Shown here in pieces: positions 8,030 to 10,316 of a stretch of DNA of 10,316 bases. Numbering within the stretch: position 1 is the stretch's first letter; each line of letters starts with the position of its first letter. Where the stretch lies: positions 1-10,316 of the forward strand of contig JAFITR010000045.1 in NCBI GenBank assembly GCA_017116025.1. Direction: 5' to 3'. The position numbers and the translations under genes were made by a program. This stretch comes from Simkania negevensis. Lineage in GTDB: Bacteria; Chlamydiota; Chlamydiia; Chlamydiales; JAFITR01. The notes beneath the pieces were generated by a model. It ran no database searches. It was not told the DNA's origin and was given only the letters and a program-made list of their open reading frames with translations.

Positions 8030-8125
8030 TATAAATAGCGATCCTGTGAATCTTGACGATCTTGTTTATCTTGTTCTCTTCGTTCCTACTTAAACGTAAT
8101 CGGTCACGAAGCCGTGACCGATTAC
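8030..8125 (+). repeat. Right copy of the inverted repeat, with 9-nt tandem repeats and a terminal hairpin
   Basis: Inverted partner of 7881-7975, about 54 nt away. Together they span 245 bp with GTAATCGGTCACG at both outer ends, like a miniature inverted-repeat element or two opposed copies of one dispersed repeat. Four 9-nt units are visible on the + strand at 8041-8076: ATCCTGTGA, ATCTTGACG, ATCTTGTTT, ATCTTGTTC. No open reading frame or clear target-site duplication accompanies it. I recall similar ATCCTG-type 9-nt repeats from many unrelated bacterial genomes, but cannot confirm this here. Confidence 0.7.
8096..8125. repeat. Perfect 13-bp stem hairpin
   Basis: GTAATCGGTCACG at 8096-8108 is exactly complementary to 8113-8125, with a 4-nt AAGC loop. 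The same 13-mer occurs a third time at 7881-7893. Neither strand has a T run after the stem, so it is not a classical intrinsic terminator. It forms the outer end of the right inverted-repeat copy, which suggests a structural part of a repeat element. It lies 3' of the flagellin gene and upstream of mutY, where it could also stop read-through or protect an mRNA end. Confidence 0.75.
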
Positions 8126-8129
8126 ACAC

Positions 8130-8166
8130 AAAGGACGCAAGAGAAGAGATCTTCTTTGCGTCCTTT
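8130..8166. repeat. Long hairpin containing TTTGCGTCC-type repeats
   Basis: AAAGGACGCAA (8130-8140) pairs perfectly with TTGCGTCCTTT (8156-8166). After a single unpaired G, AGAAGA pairs with TCTTCT around a central GA, giving about 16-17 bp. The right side repeats itself as TTTGCGTCC-TTTGCGTTTG. It begins four bases after the 13-bp hairpin ends. On the - strand the stem is followed by GTGTGT rather than U residues. It may be a second repeat type inserted beside the first, or a strong transcript end barrier behind the flagellin gene. Confidence 0.65.
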
Positions 8167-8205
8167 GCGTTTGTGTTGAAATCGAATCAATCGCTGTAAA
8201 TCAAT

Positions 8206-8227
8206 GGAGGCGAGACTTCCCGCCCCC
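8206..8227 (-). terminator. Probable flagellin transcript hairpin terminator
   Basis: On the - strand, a GC-rich stem GGGGGCGGGA / TCTCGCCTCC (10 bp including two G-U pairs, effective 4-nt loop) begins 12 nt after the flagellin stop codon. Position and stability suit a terminator or mRNA 3'-end stabiliser. The following ATTGATTTACAG is not a real U tract, so intrinsic termination would be weak. Confidence 0.45.
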
Positions 8228-8239
8228 GTGACATTACTG

Positions 8240-10054
8240 TTATTGCAGCAGCTGTAGAACGTTCTGCCTAGAGGCGTTGAACTGGGCGAGTATTGACGTG
8301 CTGGCCTGTGCAAATACCTGCGCCTCTGCCATCAGAGCAGCTTCTTCAACGAAGTCGACATCGCGGATACGGCTTTCCGCTGCGGCGATGTTGTTGGCGT
8401 ACCCTTCGTTACCGGCAGCGATATAGCCCAGTCGACTTACTTCGGCGCCTACCAGTGACCTTTGTTCCGCAAGTTTGTCGATCGCTTTAGTGATGTTGCC
8501 GATTGCAATGTCTGCTGATTTCGTTGTTAAGAGATCATCTTTACTGACGCCAAGTCGAGTTAGGGTTGCATTACTAGCCCTAAAGTCAACTGTCATACCC
8601 GCGTCAGGTCCCACTTGGAAGGAGTAGATCGCACCAGGGCTTTGTGCGGTGATGCTGAGTCCTCCCCCGAAGGTAACGCCAATGGCTGAGGTAGCAATAC
8701 CAAGCTGGCCAAGAGGAGCCTGTCTTTGCTTCTGGATGTTGTTAAAGGATGGGGCCCCTTCGTTATCGGTCGTAATGGTTGCTTTGTATATCGCATTCGA
8801 GGTGCTAGTATTTCCTGTATCAGTCCAGTAGAAATTGTTGTTTTCGTCAAACCCGAAATCTACGAGCTCATTCGCTACTGTTGTCCATTGCTGGCGAACG
8901 TTTTTTCCTGTTTGTGTGTTGATGATGTTAATGTAGTCCCATACTGATGTATCGTCCTTAAAGGCAAAATAGAGGCCATCAGAAGAGATCGCAATACGCT
9001 CCGTAAGGGCAACCCCATGGTCGCCAACGATGTCTGTGAGCAAATTTTGTTTGTCATCGCGGTCGAACATGTTTTGTTTGACGTAGTTGAGATCAGTGCC
9101 AGTATCCTCGACGTAGAAGATGTGGTCACCGTGGACGGCAAATGCGGCCATTGTAGAAGCTAAGGTGACGCCTCCGACCCATTGGGCGGAAGCTGCTGTC
9201 CCGTCGTCAAGTGTCAGATCGTCAGTGTTGAGTAGCACAACATTGTGTGCTCCACCAGCTGTTTGTGGATCAGAAAGCCAAATGCGTCCTTGGTCATCTG
9301 TGACAAAGTGTACCTGTACGTTGGCACTCGTGCCTGAGTTGCTAGTTAGGTCTGTGTTCTCGATTCGATTGGTTTCGAGGTTGAGTTTCATCAACGTCCG
9401 TTGAGCAAGGGTGTTGTCAGCACTCACTGCATGCTGGGCCATGTAGAGCATCGATTTGCCGCCCTCAATAAAAATAAACTCGCCAGTATATCCGAGAGCA
9501 GAGCTTTCAAAAGCGTAATGTATATTGTTCGCTGCTTGGGCCCCTGATGCTAATGTCAAGCCGATATTGTTAATCTGCTTCCCATCGACTTGTGTGTAAA
9601 CAACGGTATTGGCATCAGAATCCCATACGGCGACTGCTGTTTCTGAGTTGACCTGTAGGCCGTTATAAAGGGCTGCCTCAGAAATACGACCGATCTCATT
9701 CTTTAACTGTTGGAATTCTAAGTTGAGGTTTTTTCTGTCGCCTTCATTCTTCGATCCGTCAGACGCAGAAATAGCAAGCTCGTTCATCCGGGTAAGAATT
9801 TTGTGCGTTTCCCCCATCCATTCGTCGGCAGACGAGAGCATGTTTACCGCATTTTGTATCACTCGGCCTGCTTCTTCACTATTGGCTACTTGGGAGCGAA
9901 AACGCTCAGAAATACCCAAGTCGGCAGGAGATTCTCCCCCTCCAGCAAGGCGGTCCCCCGTAGCGATTTTATTCATTGCGTTGGCAAAACTGGCGACCTG
10001 TCTCCTATTCGCGGTCACAAAAGTTTTGTATAATGAGTTGGTTGGCATTAACAT
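8240..10054 (-). CDS. Flagellin with a large beta-propeller-like central insert
   Basis: Filament subunit exported by the flagellar type III system and polymerised outside the cell. Residues 1-135 form the conserved N-terminal D0/D1 helices (MNKIATGDRL, ESPADLGISERFRSQ, LYNGLQVN). Residues from about 478 form the C-terminal half: DKLAEQRSLVGAEVSRL, AAAESRIRDVDFVEEA, ILAQFNASRQNVLQLLQ. The protein is 604 residues; minimal flagellins are about 270 and many are near 500. The intervening ~140-450 contains five or six segments of 40-50 residues with strand-turn-strand texture and D-G, D-Q-G or D-E-N-N turns (QGRIWLSD, GDHIFYVED, SDGLYFAFKD, ENNNFYWTD), each followed by a second strand such as LMKLNLET or YINIINTQT. 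This resembles propeller blades. There is no cysteine. GGAGG at 10061-10065 lies 6 nt before the chosen ATG; the ATG two codons later is less well spaced. No other flagellar gene is present. Flagellin is certain; the insert's fold is inference. Confidence 0.93.
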   Translation of the reverse strand: MLMPTNSLYKTFVTANRRQVASFANAMNKIATGDRLAGGGESPADLGISERFRSQVANSEEAGRVIQNAVNMLSSADEWMGETHKILTRMNELAISASDGSKNEGDRKNLNLEFQQLKNEIGRISEAALYNGLQVNSETAVAVWDSDANTVVYTQVDGKQINNIGLTLASGAQAANNIHYAFESSALGYTGEFIFIEGGKSMLYMAQHAVSADNTLAQRTLMKLNLETNRIENTDLTSNSGTSANVQVHFVTDDQGRIWLSDPQTAGGAHNVVLLNTDDLTLDDGTAASAQWVGGVTLASTMAAFAVHGDHIFYVEDTGTDLNYVKQNMFDRDDKQNLLTDIVGDHGVALTERIAISSDGLYFAFKDDTSVWDYINIINTQTGKNVRQQWTTVANELVDFGFDENNNFYWTDTGNTSTSNAIYKATITTDNEGAPSFNNIQKQRQAPLGQLGIATSAIGVTFGGGLSITAQSPGAIYSFQVGPDAGMTVDFRASNATLTRLGVSKDDLLTTKSADIAIGNITKAIDKLAEQRSLVGAEVSRLGYIAAGNEGYANNIAAAESRIRDVDFVEEAALMAEAQVFAQASTSILAQFNASRQNVLQLLQ

Positions 10055-10060
10055 CCTGTT

Positions 10061-10065
10061 CCTCC
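10061..10065 (-). promoter_or_regulatory. Ribosome binding site of the flagellin gene
   Basis: GGAGG (within GGAGGAA) on the - strand stands 6 nt before the ATG at 10054. This supports that start over the ATG two codons further in, and is a strong site as expected for an abundant filament protein. Confidence 0.75.
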
Positions 10066-10175
10066 ATAAACGTTAATTGATAAGATAGTATCTTCTTTCT
10101 TGAATCAGCTTCCCATAGACAATTATTGTAGTAGAGAAACTTTTTCCTATTACCTTGGTTGTTCAGGTTAGATAG

Positions 10176-10202
10176 GTATCGGAAAAGAATTCACACTTCT
10201 TA
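10176..10202 (-). promoter_or_regulatory. Sigma-28 (FliA)-type promoter for the flagellin gene
   Basis: On the - strand, TAAG (10202-10199), a spacer of exactly 15 nt, then TCCGATAC (10183-10176). The class-3 flagellar consensus is TAAA-N15-GCCGATAA, so this matches 3 of 4 and 6 of 8 positions at the exact spacing. Transcription would start near 10168, giving a leader of roughly 115 nt before the flagellin ATG. Presence of FliA is implied but not shown in the window. Confidence 0.65.
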
Positions 10203-10233
10203 AGAATTTTTTTCCTTTATGGAAGAATGTTTT

Positions 10234-10278
10234 GTAACTTCAGATACCCCGACGAAGGCGGGGTCTCGGGATAGTTAC
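10234..10278. repeat. ~45-nt imperfect palindrome
   Basis: Outer arms GTAACT (10234-10239) and AGTTAC (10273-10278) enclose an inner stem ACCCCG / CGGGGT (10246-10251 with 10259-10264) and a 7-nt loop. The bases between outer and inner arms are only partly complementary (TCAGAT against CTCGGGAT), as in a palindromic repeat that has decayed. No T run follows on either strand. It could be a dispersed palindromic element or the transcript end of a gene beyond the window. It lies upstream of the sigma-28-like promoter. Confidence 0.55.
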
Positions 10279-10316
10279 AGGCACAGAAGGTTAACGAGAC
10301 AACGAAATGAAACGCA

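Noticed and set aside
8030..8080. 9-nt units considered as a CRISPR array
   Set aside because: The repeats are far too short and contiguous, with no 25-40-nt spacers; they are simple periodic units within a repeat element.
8122..8313. 63-codon frame overlapping the flagellin 3' end on the same strand
   Set aside because: It lies across hairpins and the flagellin C-terminal coding region, without a start signal or motif.
10307..10316. ATGAAACGC at the window edge as the start of a + strand gene
   Set aside because: Only three codons are visible and the nearest AAGG lies about 17 nt upstream, so it cannot be supported.

Overview
This window comes from a flagellated Gram-negative bacterium of intermediate GC content. 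It holds six protein genes and no RNA genes, CRISPR array or transposase that I can see. The fused proline-catabolic enzyme PutA is a Gram-negative trait, and the flagellin and glycosyltransferase agree with that. The wording of the MutY and PutA proteins reminds me, from memory only, of environmental Chlamydiota and other PVC bacteria, but a proteobacterium cannot be excluded. A flagellin in a chlamydial genome would itself be unusual.

Layout. (1) Positions 115-4110, + strand: a 1202-residue type-B-like PutA (proline to glutamate in two steps), followed 15 nt later by a small exported four-cysteine protein of unknown function; the pair look co-transcribed. (2) Positions 4119-7817, - strand, converging on the first block with 8 nt between stop codons: mutY, a GT-B glycosyltransferase and a 14-TM DHA2-type MFS transporter. 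The reading frames overlap by 4 nt and about 32 nt, so this is a translationally coupled operon, although the three functions have no obvious common pathway. (3) Positions 7818-8239: a repeat-rich intergenic region with two diverged inverted ~95-nt copies of one element containing 9-nt repeats, a perfect 13-bp hairpin, a second long hairpin and the probable flagellin terminator. (4) Positions 8240-10054, - strand: a 604-residue flagellin with normal terminal domains and a central insert of roughly 300 residues that reads like a beta-propeller. A well-spaced sigma-28-type promoter lies upstream of it. (5) Positions 10203-10316: a ~45-nt imperfect palindrome and otherwise no gene.

The most interesting item is the flagellin with the propeller-like insert. 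Next are the inverted-repeat element between mutY and the flagellin gene, and the small cysteine-containing exported protein coupled to putA.
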